NCBI GenBank assembly: GCA_020637755.1
Contig: JACKJW010000005.1
Location: 62,001-126,000, forward strand
Direction: 5' to 3'
DNA length: 64,000 nt
Origin: Brucellaceae bacterium
GTDB lineage: Bacteria > Pseudomonadota > Alphaproteobacteria > Rhizobiales > Rhizobiaceae
The notes beneath the pieces were generated by a model. The model had not been told where the DNA came from. It did no database searches and saw only the letters and a program-made list of their open reading frames with translations. Position numbers and translations under genes: made by a program. The stretch's first letter is position 1. Every line of letters starts with the position of its first letter. Below, in pieces: positions 16,090 to 24,722 of the stretch.

Positions 16090-16855
16090 ATGGACCAGAC
16101 CCTGACCAGTGATGAACTGAAGCGCTATGCCCGCCACATCGTGCTGCCGGAAGTGGGCGGTGCCGGCCAGCAGAGGCTGAAAGCCGCGCGCGCGCTGGTG
16201 ATCGGTGCGGGCGGCCTTGGTGCGCCCCCGTCTGCAATATCTGGCCGCTGCCGGGGCCGGCACGCTCTCGGTCGTTGATGACGATGCCGTTTCGCTTTCC
16301 AATCTCCAGCGCCAGGTGATCCACGATACGGCGTCAATCGGACGTCCGAAGGTGGAGAGCGTGGCCGGTGCGATCAAACGCATCAACCCCCATGTGCGGG
16401 TGGAACCCCATGCGGTGCGGCTTACCCCGGACAATGCGGCAGAGTTGCTGGCGGGCCATGATGTGGTGGTGGACGGATCGGACAATTTCGCCTTCGCGGT
16501 ATCTGGCCGCCGATAGCTGTGCTGCGCTGAAGATCCCGCTGGTGACGGGCGCGGTCGGGCGCTTCGACGGTTCGCTGACCGTCCTGATGCCGCTATGCGA
16601 ATCGGCCGGACGGCACATACTTCGGCCGTCCTACCGTGATCTCTTTCCTGCCCGCCGCCGGACGGCGCGGTGCCCGCCTGCGCCGAAGCCGGGGTGCTGG
16701 GCGCGCTGACCGGCGTCATCGGCACCCTGCAGGCCATGGAGGCAATCAAGCTCATCACCGGCATCGGCGAGCCGTTGCTCGGGCGCCTGCTGCTCTATGA
16801 CGCGCTTTCGGCGCGCTTCGAGACAATCCGCTACCGGGCGGGCCCGCGCGCCTGA
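16090..16855 (+). pseudogene. moeB: MoeB/ThiF-type adenylyltransferase, broken by about five frameshifts
   Basis: This E1-like enzyme adenylates the C-terminus of MoaD (molybdopterin synthase sulfur carrier) or a similar protein. In pieces one reads LKRYARHIVLPEVGGAGQQ and VIGAGGLGAP (frame 1), SVVDDDAVSLSNLQRQVIHD (frame 2), DSCAALKIPLVTGAVGRFDG and YRDLFPA (frame 3), and CAEAGVLGALTGVIGTLQAM and EAIKLITGIGEPLLGRLLLY (frame 2). Shifts are inferred near 16218, 16503, 16592, 16627 and 16655. The intact motifs between them argue for sequence error. Its stop and the next ATG overlap (TGATG). Confidence 0.85.
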
Positions 16856-18117
16856 TGGCGCTGCATCTGACAGAGCGGGAACGGGCCATCGCGGCAGGCG
16901 AAGCGGGCGAGGCCGCGGCAATCGCCATGCGCCTTGTCGCCGAAACCGCGCGGCTGATGGGTGCGCAGCGGCTCATCCCCGTCGCCTCGGCCCATATTGA
17001 CGGCGCGCTCTATCACGGCCCGTCGGGCACGCTGTTCGCCGAGCGGCTGGTGGAGGGTGGCGGCAGGGCCGCAGTGCGCGCGACGCTCAATGTCGGCGCG
17101 CTGGACCTGACCGGCTGTTCGCGCCAACGGCTGGACGGCGAAGACCGCGCCATGGCGGCGCGGATGATGCGGGCCTATCGCGCGCTTGGCTGCGAACCGA
17201 CATGGACCTGCGCGCCCTACCAGGCAGGGCACCGGCCGCAAGCCGGAACGGATGTCGCCTGGGGCGAGAGCAATGCGGTCGTGTTCTGCAATTCGGTGCT
17301 CGGCGCACGCACCAACCGCTATGGTGACTTTCTCGACATTGCGTGCGCCATTTCCGGCCGCGCCCCGGACTACGGGCTGCACCGGCCGGAAAACCGCCGC
17401 GCCACCTTCGTCTTCGACCTGTCGGCCATGCCCGGCGCCCTGCAGGCGGAGGCGTCGGTCTGGCCGGTGCTGGGCGCACTGTATGGGCGGCTGGCGGGTG
17501 AGCGCGTGGGTGTCATCACAGGCGTTTCCAGCCACCCCGGCGAGGATGCGCTGAAGGCCTTCGGTGCGGCGGCCGCTTCGTCGGGCGCGGTCGGCCTGTT
17601 CCACATGGCGGGCGTGACTCCGGAAGCGCCAGACGCTGAAACGGCCCTGGGTGGCGCGCGTCCCGGCGAGATGATCCGGCTTGATGCCAAGGCGTTCCGG
17701 GAAGCCCGCAACGCGCTTTCGACGGTGACGCCTGACAGACGCATCGACGCGGTAGCCATTGGCAGCCCGCATTTGTCCGCAGATGAGTTGGGCATGCTGG
17801 AGACGCTCATTGCCGGGCGAAGGCTGGCTGTGCCGCTTTACGCCTGCACGGGGCGCCATTCGCTGGCCATGTTGGGAGGTGAGCGGCGCAAGGCGCTGGA
17901 GGCCTTGGGCGTGATCGTCGTTGCAGACACCTGCGTCGTCGTCACGCCAATCCTCCCGGAGACAGGCAACGGCGTGCTGATGACCAATTCGGGCAAGTTT
18001 GCCCATTATGCGCCCGGCAATACGGGCTACGGCGTCGTCTTCGGATCCCTCGCCGATTGCGTGGAAAGCGCGGTGACGGGCCGGATCACCTTCCTGCCGG
18101 GGGTTCCATGGAGCTGA
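16855..18117 (+). CDS. Aconitase X large (catalytic) subunit
   Basis: This 420-residue protein is of the AcnX/DUF521 type. Characterised bacterial two-subunit members are cis-3-hydroxy-L-proline dehydratases with an Fe-S cluster; archaeal ones act on mevalonate 5-phosphate. Hallmark stretches are DVAWGESNAVVFCNSVLGAR and TNRYGDFLDIACAISGRAPD, an early ASAHIDGALYH, and a C-terminal LMTNSGKFAHYAPGNTG. The small subunit overlaps by ten bases downstream, the usual arrangement. No proline racemase or transporter gene lies beside it, so the substrate is inferred from family only. Confidence 0.88.
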   Translation: MALHLTERERAIAAGEAGEAAAIAMRLVAETARLMGAQRLIPVASAHIDGALYHGPSGTLFAERLVEGGGRAAVRATLNVGALDLTGCSRQRLDGEDRAMAARMMRAYRALGCEPTWTCAPYQAGHRPQAGTDVAWGESNAVVFCNSVLGARTNRYGDFLDIACAISGRAPDYGLHRPENRRATFVFDLSAMPGALQAEASVWPVLGALYGRLAGERVGVITGVSSHPGEDALKAFGAAAASSGAVGLFHMAGVTPEAPDAETALGGARPGEMIRLDAKAFREARNALSTVTPDRRIDAVAIGSPHLSADELGMLETLIAGRRLAVPLYACTGRHSLAMLGGERRKALEALGVIVVADTCVVVTPILPETGNGVLMTNSGKFAHYAPGNTGYGVVFGSLADCVESAVTGRITFLPGVPWS

Positions 18118-18521
18118 CAGGCGATATCCTTGTTGCCGGTGCGTCGGGCGAAGGTCCGGCACTGGTACTGTCTGCGCCAGTGAGCTTCTGGGGCGGGGTC
18201 GACCCGAAGACGGGGCTGATCGCTGATGTGCGTCATCCCGAGCACGGCGCCTGCATTTCCGGCGCTGTGCTGTTCCTGCCGGGAACGATCGGCTCGTCGT
18301 CTGCCTCGGCTGTGCTGATGGAGCTGGTCTACAACGGGAAGGCCCCGGCGGCGCTGGTGATGGACCGGCCGGATGCCATCCTGCTGCTCGGCCTGCTGAC
18401 AGCCCGCGAGATGGGCTGGGAAATTCCCATGGCAATGCGGCTGGATGCGGCGGAGCATCCGCAATTCGCGGGCAAGACCGTGCAAGCCGGAAGCGGCGGC
18501 ACACTGACCGCCGCCCCGTGA
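18108..18521 (+). CDS. Aconitase X small (swivelling) subunit
   Basis: This 137-residue protein belongs to the DUF126/AcnX swivel family. It shows FWGGVDPKTGLIADVRHPEH and the active-site serine loop FLPGTIGSSSASAVLMELVY. In AcnX enzymes this domain closes over the catalytic subunit and supplies the catalytic serine. The ATG at 18108 lies inside the end of the large-subunit gene, so the two are coupled. The gene ends 4 bases from the convergent dehydrogenase gene. Confidence 0.88.
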   Translation: MELTGDILVAGASGEGPALVLSAPVSFWGGVDPKTGLIADVRHPEHGACISGAVLFLPGTIGSSSASAVLMELVYNGKAPAALVMDRPDAILLLGLLTAREMGWEIPMAMRLDAAEHPQFAGKTVQAGSGGTLTAAP

Positions 18522-18525
18522 CGCC

Positions 18526-19527
18526 TCACATCTGCGAGGGCAGCACGCGATCCGGCGGGCGGTGGCCATCGGCCAGCGTGCGGATGTTGATGATGACCTT
18601 CTCGCCCATGTCGATGCGGCCTTCGATGGTGGCCGAGCCCATATGCGGCAGGACGACGAGCTTGCCCTTTTCGACGAGCTTCATCAGGCGGGAATCCACC
18701 GCCGGTTCATGCTCGAACACGTCGAGACCGGCACCCGACAGGTGGCCGCTTTCCAGCGCACCGGCCAGCGCATTGCTGTCGATGATCTCGCCGCGTGCGG
18801 TGTTGACCAGATAGGCGCCGGGCTTCATCAGCTCCAGCCTGCGGGCAGACAGCAGGTGGAAAGTGGCCGGTGTCGAAGGGCAGTTGACCGAGATGATGTC
18901 CATGCGCGCGAGCATCTGGTCGAGGCTGTCCCAGTAGGTCGCTTCGAGCGCGGTTTCGATGGAAGGGGCCACACGGTGGCGGTTGTGATAGTGGATCGAC
19001 AGGCCGAAGGCCTTGGCGCGGCGCGCAACCGCCGTGCCGATGCGGCCCATGCCGACAATACCGAGGCGCTTGCCGTGGATGCGGTGGCCCAGCATCCAGG
19101 TGGGTGACCAGCCCTGCCAGTGGGCATTGCCCTTGAGCACATCGGCGCCTTCCACAAGGCGGCGGGGCACGGCCAGCATCAGCGCCATGGTCATGTCGGC
19201 GGTGTCCTCATTGAGGACGTTGGGCGTGTTGGTCACGTAGATGCCGCGCCTGGCGGCGGCGGCCACTTCGATGTTGTCGACGCCGTTGCCGTAATTGGCG
19301 ATCAGTTTGAGGTTCGGGCCGGCCTGCTCGATCAGCGCGGCATCGATGCGGTCGGTGATCGTCGGGACCAGCACGTCTGCATCCTTCATGGCGGCCAGCA
19401 ATTCGGGCTGGGTCATGGGACGGTCTTCGGTGTTCAGGCGTGTATCGAAGAGCTCACGCATGCGCGTTTCCACCGCATCGGGGAGTTTGCGTGTGACAAC
19501 CACGAGCGGTTTCTTCTTGCCTGACAT
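18526..19527 (-). CDS. D-2-hydroxyacid dehydrogenase (glyoxylate reductase type)
   Basis: This 333-residue NAD(P)H-dependent oxidoreductase has the Rossmann motif GKRLGIVGMGRIGTAVARRA in the middle and the catalytic Arg, Glu and His in VNTARGEIID, DVFEHEPAVD and LPHMGSATIE. KLIANYGNGVDNIEVAAAAR matches glyoxylate/hydroxypyruvate reductases of the GRHPR/GyaR group. The start at 19527 (MSGKKKPLVVVTRK) is far better than the long N-terminal extension of the open frame. The exact substrate (glyoxylate or hydroxypyruvate) is inferred. Confidence 0.9.
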   Translation of the reverse strand: MSGKKKPLVVVTRKLPDAVETRMRELFDTRLNTEDRPMTQPELLAAMKDADVLVPTITDRIDAALIEQAGPNLKLIANYGNGVDNIEVAAAARRGIYVTNTPNVLNEDTADMTMALMLAVPRRLVEGADVLKGNAHWQGWSPTWMLGHRIHGKRLGIVGMGRIGTAVARRAKAFGLSIHYHNRHRVAPSIETALEATYWDSLDQMLARMDIISVNCPSTPATFHLLSARRLELMKPGAYLVNTARGEIIDSNALAGALESGHLSGAGLDVFEHEPAVDSRLMKLVEKGKLVVLPHMGSATIEGRIDMGEKVIINIRTLADGHRPPDRVLPSQM

Positions 19528-19708
19528 CGTTTCCTCGCGCTGCGGAGCTGAAATTGAGACCTCTTTAACCAAGACGGGCCAAACTGCAAAGCGTGCCTGT
19601 CCCGCGACTTGTGTATCAAGCGGCAGGTTTGAAGACAAAGGAAAACGGCCCAGAAGCGCATGCCGGAAAGGCAGGCGTGAGGGCCCGAGCGTAACGGGTA
19701 CGGGTTTC

Positions 19709-20251
19709 ATGCGTTTCACGGGTCTTGCCGCGGCGGCTTTGGTCATCATGACGGCAGGGGGCACCGGTTTGCCCCGTGCGCAAGCAGGCGAGGCCCAGGC
19801 GGCCGTGGTTGGCCCGAGCGGTTTGCCGCTGCCACGCTTCGTCAGCCTGAAATCCGGCAAGGTGAACATGCGCGTCGGACCGGGTCGCGACTATTCGGTC
19901 GACTGGACCTACATGCGGCCGGGACTGCCCATCGAGATCATCCAGGAATACGACAACTGGCGGCGCATCCGCGATGCCGAAGGCACGGAAGGCTGGGTGT
20001 TCCAGTCGCTGCTGTCGGGCAAGCGCACCGCGGTTGCCGCGCCGTGGCAGGCGGGAAGCGATGGCATGCTGGCACTGCGCAGCAAACCGGGCGCTGACAG
20101 CAAGCGCGTCGCCTCCATCGAACCGGGTGCACAGGGCGAGGTGATGTCCTGCACCGGTGACTGGTGCCGGGTGAATTTCTCCGGCCACAAGGGCTGGATG
20201 GAGCAGGCGCAATTGTGGGGCGTCTATCCCGGCGAAAAGATCGAGGATTGA
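19709..20251 (+). CDS. Secreted SH3-domain protein
   Basis: This 180-residue protein has a signal peptide (MRFTGLAAAALVIMTAGGTGL) and two bacterial SH3 repeats: FVSLKSGKVNMRVGPGRDYS...WVFQSLLSG and LALRSKPGADSKRVASIEPG...HKGWMEQ. Such proteins bind the cell wall in the periplasm. A gene of this type is commonly found beside the dehydrogenase and fabA in Rhizobiales. The open frame extends upstream, but 19709 is the start that yields a signal peptide. Confidence 0.85.
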   Translation: MRFTGLAAAALVIMTAGGTGLPRAQAGEAQAAVVGPSGLPLPRFVSLKSGKVNMRVGPGRDYSVDWTYMRPGLPIEIIQEYDNWRRIRDAEGTEGWVFQSLLSGKRTAVAAPWQAGSDGMLALRSKPGADSKRVASIEPGAQGEVMSCTGDWCRVNFSGHKGWMEQAQLWGVYPGEKIED

Positions 20252-20488
20252 TACCGGCGGCACGCCCGGTCCCGAGCATCGGGCCGGCAATGCCCTGTTT
20301 TTTCCGCATAATCCGAACGGCCAAGCAAACAGGCTTTGCCGTTTCGCTCGGTTTCCTATAGGTCGTCTATGACAAAGAGGCCCTTTGCGGGCCGGATTGG
20401 TCATGGGCCGGTGACGCGTCGCTGACGGTTTCCGGCCCGCTGCCATCCGTGCTAGGAGTGGGCGAATACTGGAAGACGGGACGACACG

Positions 20489-21007
20489 ATGAGCGAACGC
20501 AAGACGAGCTTCGATTACGAGGACCTGCTGGCCTGCGGCCGTGGCGAGCTTTTCGGGCCCGGCAATGCGCAATTGCCCGCACCGCCCATGCTGATGTTCG
20601 ACCGCATCACCGGGATTTCCGAAGACGGCGGCGAGCATGGCAAGGGCTTCATCCGCGCCGAACTGGACGTGAAGCCGGACCTGTGGTTTTTCCCCTGCCA
20701 TTTCATTGGCAACGAAATCATGCCCGGTTGCCTGGGCCTTGATGCCATGTGGCAACTGACGGGTTTCTTCCTCGGCTGGCTGGGCGAACCGGGCTATGGC
20801 ATGGCGCTCTCCACGGGTGAGGTAAAGTTCAAGGGCATGGTGACGCCCAAGACCAAGCTTGTGGAATACGGCATCGACTTCAAGCGCGTGATGCGCGGCC
20901 GTCTGGTGCTTGGCATCGCCGATGGCTGGCTGAAGGCCGACGGCGAGAAAATCTACACGGCAACCGACCTGAAGGTCGGCCTGTCGAAGGAAAAGGCGGG
21001 CGCGTAA
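20489..21007 (+). CDS. fabA: 3-hydroxydecanoyl-ACP dehydratase/isomerase
   Basis: This 172-residue cytosolic enzyme introduces the double bond in anaerobic-type unsaturated fatty-acid synthesis. The active-site motif is FFPCHFIGNEIMPGCLGLDA with the catalytic His, and Asp in GLDAMWQ. It is followed at 26 bases by fabB and then fabI, the classical fabA-fabB-fabI group. It starts at ATG 20489 with GGGACG upstream. Confidence 0.95.
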   Translation: MSERKTSFDYEDLLACGRGELFGPGNAQLPAPPMLMFDRITGISEDGGEHGKGFIRAELDVKPDLWFFPCHFIGNEIMPGCLGLDAMWQLTGFFLGWLGEPGYGMALSTGEVKFKGMVTPKTKLVEYGIDFKRVMRGRLVLGIADGWLKADGEKIYTATDLKVGLSKEKAGA

Positions 21008-21032
21008 GCGCGCAATCCAGCGAGGAAGCAGC

Positions 21033-22250
21033 ATGAGACGCGTGGTTGTAACCGGCATCGGTATCGTATCGTCCATCGGCAACAATGTGGGCGATGTCAC
21101 CGCCTCCTTGCGCGAGGCGAAATCAGGCATCACCAAGGCGCAGGACTTCGCCGATCACGGCTTCCGCTGCCAGGTCTGGGGCCGCCCGGACATCGACACC
21201 TCGGAAATGGTGGACCGCCGCGCCATGCGCTTCCTGTCGGAAGGCGGGTCGTGGAACCATGTGGCGATGCTGCAGGCGATTGCCGATTCCGGGCTGGAGG
21301 AAAGCGACATTTCCGATGAGCGTACCGGTATCGTGATGGGATCGGGCGGCGCATCGACCCGCATCATCGTGGATGCCGCCGCGATCACCGAAAAGAACAA
21401 CAGCCCGAAGCGCATTGGCCCGTTTGCGGTGCCGAAGGCCATGAGTTCGACGGCTTCGGCAACGCTGGCCACCTGGTTCAAGATCCATGGCGTGAACTAT
21501 TCCATTTCGTCGGCCTGCTCCACCTCGGCGCACTGCATCGGCAATGCCGCCGAGCTGATCCAGTGGGGCAAGCAGGATGTGATGTTTGCGGGCGGTCACG
21601 AAGACCTCGACTGGACGATGTCGAACCTGTTCGACGCGATGGGCGCGATGTCATCGAAGTACAACGACACGCCGTCCACCGCCTCCCGCGCCTATGACGT
21701 GAACCGCGACGGCTTCGTGATTGCCGGCGGCGCGGGCGTCGTCGTGCTTGAAGAACTGGAGCACGCCAAGGCGCGCGGCGCGAAAATCTATGCCGAACTG
21801 GTCGGTTACGGCGCCACTTCAGACGGCTACGACATGGTGGCGCCGTCGGGCGAAGGTGCCATCCGCTGCATGCGCCAGGCGCTGGCAACCGTGGACGGCA
21901 AGGTTGACTATATCAACACGCACGGCACCTCCACACCGGTGGGGGACAGCAAGGAGATCGGCGCGATCCGCACGGTCTTCGGCGAGGACATGCCCTTCAT
22001 CGGCTCCACCAAGTCGCTGACCGGCCATTCGCTGGGTGCGGCGGGCGTGCAGGAAACCATCTACTCCCTGCTGATGATGCAGAACGACTTCATGGCCGAG
22101 AGCGCCCACATCCAGGAAATGGACCCGGAATTTGCCGGTGCGCCGATCCTCACCAGCCGCCGCGACGGCGCCTTTGACACGGCGCTGTCCAATTCGTTCG
22201 GCTTCGGCGGAACCAATGCGACGCTGGTTTTCCAGCGCTACAACGGCTGA
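21033..22250 (+). CDS. fabB: 3-oxoacyl-ACP synthase I
   Basis: This 405-residue condensing enzyme elongates the cis-unsaturated C10 intermediate from FabA. The Cys-His-His triad is in SSACSTSAHCIG, NTHGTSTPVGD and SLTGHSLGAAG. GAGGAAGCAGC upstream of the ATG is a good ribosome-binding site. The frame is intact. Confidence 0.96.
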   Translation: MRRVVVTGIGIVSSIGNNVGDVTASLREAKSGITKAQDFADHGFRCQVWGRPDIDTSEMVDRRAMRFLSEGGSWNHVAMLQAIADSGLEESDISDERTGIVMGSGGASTRIIVDAAAITEKNNSPKRIGPFAVPKAMSSTASATLATWFKIHGVNYSISSACSTSAHCIGNAAELIQWGKQDVMFAGGHEDLDWTMSNLFDAMGAMSSKYNDTPSTASRAYDVNRDGFVIAGGAGVVVLEELEHAKARGAKIYAELVGYGATSDGYDMVAPSGEGAIRCMRQALATVDGKVDYINTHGTSTPVGDSKEIGAIRTVFGEDMPFIGSTKSLTGHSLGAAGVQETIYSLLMMQNDFMAESAHIQEMDPEFAGAPILTSRRDGAFDTALSNSFGFGGTNATLVFQRYNG

Positions 22251-22261
22251 GGCGACTGGTC

Positions 22262-23080
22262 ATGACCGCTTTGATGCAGGGCAAGCGCGGGCTCATCATG
22301 GGCGTCGCGAACAACCATTCGATCGCCTGGGGCATCGCCCAGAAACTGGCAGAACAGGGCGCTGAACTGGCCTTCACCTATCAGGGTGAGGCCTTTGGCA
22401 AGCGCGTGAAGCCGCTGGCCGATTCCGTGGGTGCAAAACACCTGCTGCCCTGCGATGTGGAGGACACGGCCAGCGTTGACGGCGTGTTCGATACGCTGGC
22501 CACCGACTGGGGCAAGCTGGACTTCATCGTCCATGCCATCGGCTTTTCCGACCGCAACGAGCTGAAGGGACTTTACGCAGACACCAGCCGCGAAAACTTC
22601 GTGCGGACCATGGTGATCTCGTGCTTCTCGTTTACCGAAATCGCGCGCAAGGCCGCTGCGCTGATGCGCGACGGCGGCTCCATGATCACGCTGACCTATG
22701 CGGGATCGACCCGCGTGATGCCCAACTACAACGTGATGGGTGTCGCCAAGGCGGGGCTTGAGGCGTCGGTGCGCTATCTGGCCAACGACTACGGGCCGCA
22801 GGGCATTCGCGTGAACGCCATCTCCGCCGGTCCGGTGCGCACACTGGCGGGCGCGGGCATCGCGGATGCGCGGTTCATGTTCAACTATCAGGCTCGCAAT
22901 GCGCCGCTCCGCCGCACGGTGGACATTCATGAAGTCGGCAATTCCGCGCTCTACCTGCTCAGCGACCTGTCGTCGGGCGTGACCGGCGAAATCCATTATG
23001 TGGACTCGGGTTACAACATCGTTTCCATGCCTTCGATGGAAGAGCTGAAGCGCATGGAAGACGGCCGCGACCCGGCCTGA
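22262..23080 (+). CDS. fabI: Enoyl-ACP reductase (NADH)
   Basis: This 272-residue short-chain dehydrogenase-like enzyme catalyses the last step of each fatty-acid elongation cycle and is the triclosan target. GKRGLIMGVANNHSIAWGIA is the FabI nucleotide-binding motif. The catalytic Tyr and Lys are in YNVMGVAKAGLEASVRYLA. It starts 11 bases after the fabB stop, so it belongs to the same transcript. Confidence 0.96.
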   Translation: MTALMQGKRGLIMGVANNHSIAWGIAQKLAEQGAELAFTYQGEAFGKRVKPLADSVGAKHLLPCDVEDTASVDGVFDTLATDWGKLDFIVHAIGFSDRNELKGLYADTSRENFVRTMVISCFSFTEIARKAAALMRDGGSMITLTYAGSTRVMPNYNVMGVAKAGLEASVRYLANDYGPQGIRVNAISAGPVRTLAGAGIADARFMFNYQARNAPLRRTVDIHEVGNSALYLLSDLSSGVTGEIHYVDSGYNIVSMPSMEELKRMEDGRDPA

Positions 23081-23086
23081 CGTCTG

Positions 23087-23105
23087 GCCGGATGCCGGCA
23101 TTTTA
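23087..23105 (+). terminator. Short hairpin after fabI
   Basis: A GCCGG-ATG-CCGGC stem-loop is followed by ATTTTA. The stem is only five pairs, so this is a weak call. Confidence 0.45.
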
Positions 23106-23181
23106 GGATTTCGCTAACCACATCAGCAGGCGAAATATTTAACGCGTGCTCCCCTATTGTATCCACAAAGGGGAACCACGC

Positions 23182-24718
23182 ATGATTCCGACCAACAATC
23201 CGCGCCGGTCACGGACGTTCAGGGCCATCACGATCGCTGCATCGGGCCTGGGCAGCCTGCTGCTCGGATTGTGGGCCATGCGCAGCGGACTGATGGACGG
23301 GATGGGCGAATTGCCCCCGCCTGTTTTCGGCGCCGTGATTGGCGGCCTGTGCGCCGTTGCAGCAAGCCTTGCAGCCATGTCCTTTTTTGCCGGCGTGGAC
23401 GAATCGGAAGCTTTTGTGAACCGCGAGACCAACGTGGACAAGCTGACCGGCTTCCACACACGCGTGGCCATGATCGGCCGGATCGCCGATGCCACCGCCA
23501 GCGTGCTGAAGACCGGCAAGCCGGTCTATCTCTTCGACATCGACATCGACCGCTTCAAGCAGATCAACGATGCCATCGGATACCAGCAGGGTGACCAGCT
23601 GATCCGCGCCTTCGGCAAGCGGCTGCGAGACCAGTTTCCGGGCGAAGTGGAAATCGGGCGCATGGGCGCCGGAGAGTTCGTGATCCTGATCCCCGACGAG
23701 CTGATGACCACTTCTGTCGAGGACATGATAGAAGGTCTGCTCGACACGATGATGGAGCCCTACCAGCTGACCAATCACACCCAGGCCGTCAACCTTTCGG
23801 CCGGCGTCGTGGCGATGCCCAAGGACGGCCGCGATCCGATCGTGCTGTTGCGCCGCTCCAACCTGGCGCTGCAACGCGCGCGCGCTTCCGGCATCGGCAC
23901 CTGGTCCATCTTCCATCCGGAAATGAGCCGCGTGGCCGACTATCGCCAGTGGATCGAGGGTGAATTGTCCATTGCCATGCGCCGTGGCGATTTCGACCTG
24001 CACTACCAGCCGCAGCTTGACCTGGCGAGCGGTCGCATTGTCGGCTATGAAGCGCTGCTTCGCTGGCGGCATCCCGAGCGCGGCATGATCCCGCCGTCCG
24101 AATTTGTGCCGGTCGCCGAGGAATCGGGCATGATCGTCCAGCTTGGCGAATGGGTCTTGCGGCGCGGTTGCCGGGATGGCGTCAAGCTTCCCGACGACAC
24201 CTACGTGGCCATCAACCTGTCGCCGACCCAGTTCATGGCCGGCAATTTCGTGGAGTTGGTTTCGAGCGCGCTGGCGGAAGCTGGCCTGCCCGCCCACCGG
24301 CTCGAACTGGAAATCACTGAAACGGCCATGACCCATGACCGGGCCAAGGCAGCCAAGCTGCTGAAGGACCTGTCCGACATGGGCGTGTCCATCGCCATCG
24401 ACGATTTCGGCACCGGCTATTCCAACCTCAGCTACCTGATGGACTTCACCTTCAAGAAGCTGAAGATCGACCGGTCCTTCGTCAGCCGCCTGGAAAACGA
24501 CGACAATTCCGGCGCCGTGGTCTCGACCATCCGTCGGCCTGTCGCGCGCGCTTGGCGCCCATACGCTTGCCGAGGGCGTGGAAACGGAACGTCAGGCCGT
24601 GTTGCTGCGGGCGGCCGGTTGCGATGCGGTCCAGGGTTACTATTACGGCAAGCCGGCTCCGCTGGTGGCCAATCTTGCTGAATCCCAGAGCCAGAAGGCA
24701 GCGGGCACGCTGCACTGA
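23182..24718 (+). pseudogene. Membrane GGDEF/EAL protein, single frameshift near the C-terminus
   Basis: A c-di-GMP signalling protein of about 511 residues if repaired. Two N-terminal membrane segments (about residues 10-27 and 38-60) precede a GGDEF domain with a degenerate signature (RMGAGEFVIL instead of GGDEF), so cyclase activity is doubtful. The EAL domain keeps GYEALLRWRHPERG, LEITET, IDDFGTGYSNLSYL and KIDRSFV, which suggests an active phosphodiesterase. At about 24533 one extra C shifts the frame. The last EAL motif LAEGVETERQ and the natural end (stop 24716-24718) follow in the next frame. This may be sequencing error or a real loss. The start at 23182 follows AAAGGGG. Confidence 0.85.
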
Positions 24719-24722
24719 CCTG

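Noticed and set aside
16090..16855. moeB as several small separate genes
   Set aside because: The fragments together make one continuous MoeB/ThiF protein in the right order, so they are one broken gene.
24500..24560. Programmed frameshift in the GGDEF/EAL gene
   Set aside because: There is no slippery heptamer, stimulatory structure or reason for control at that point; an extra base by error or mutation is simpler.
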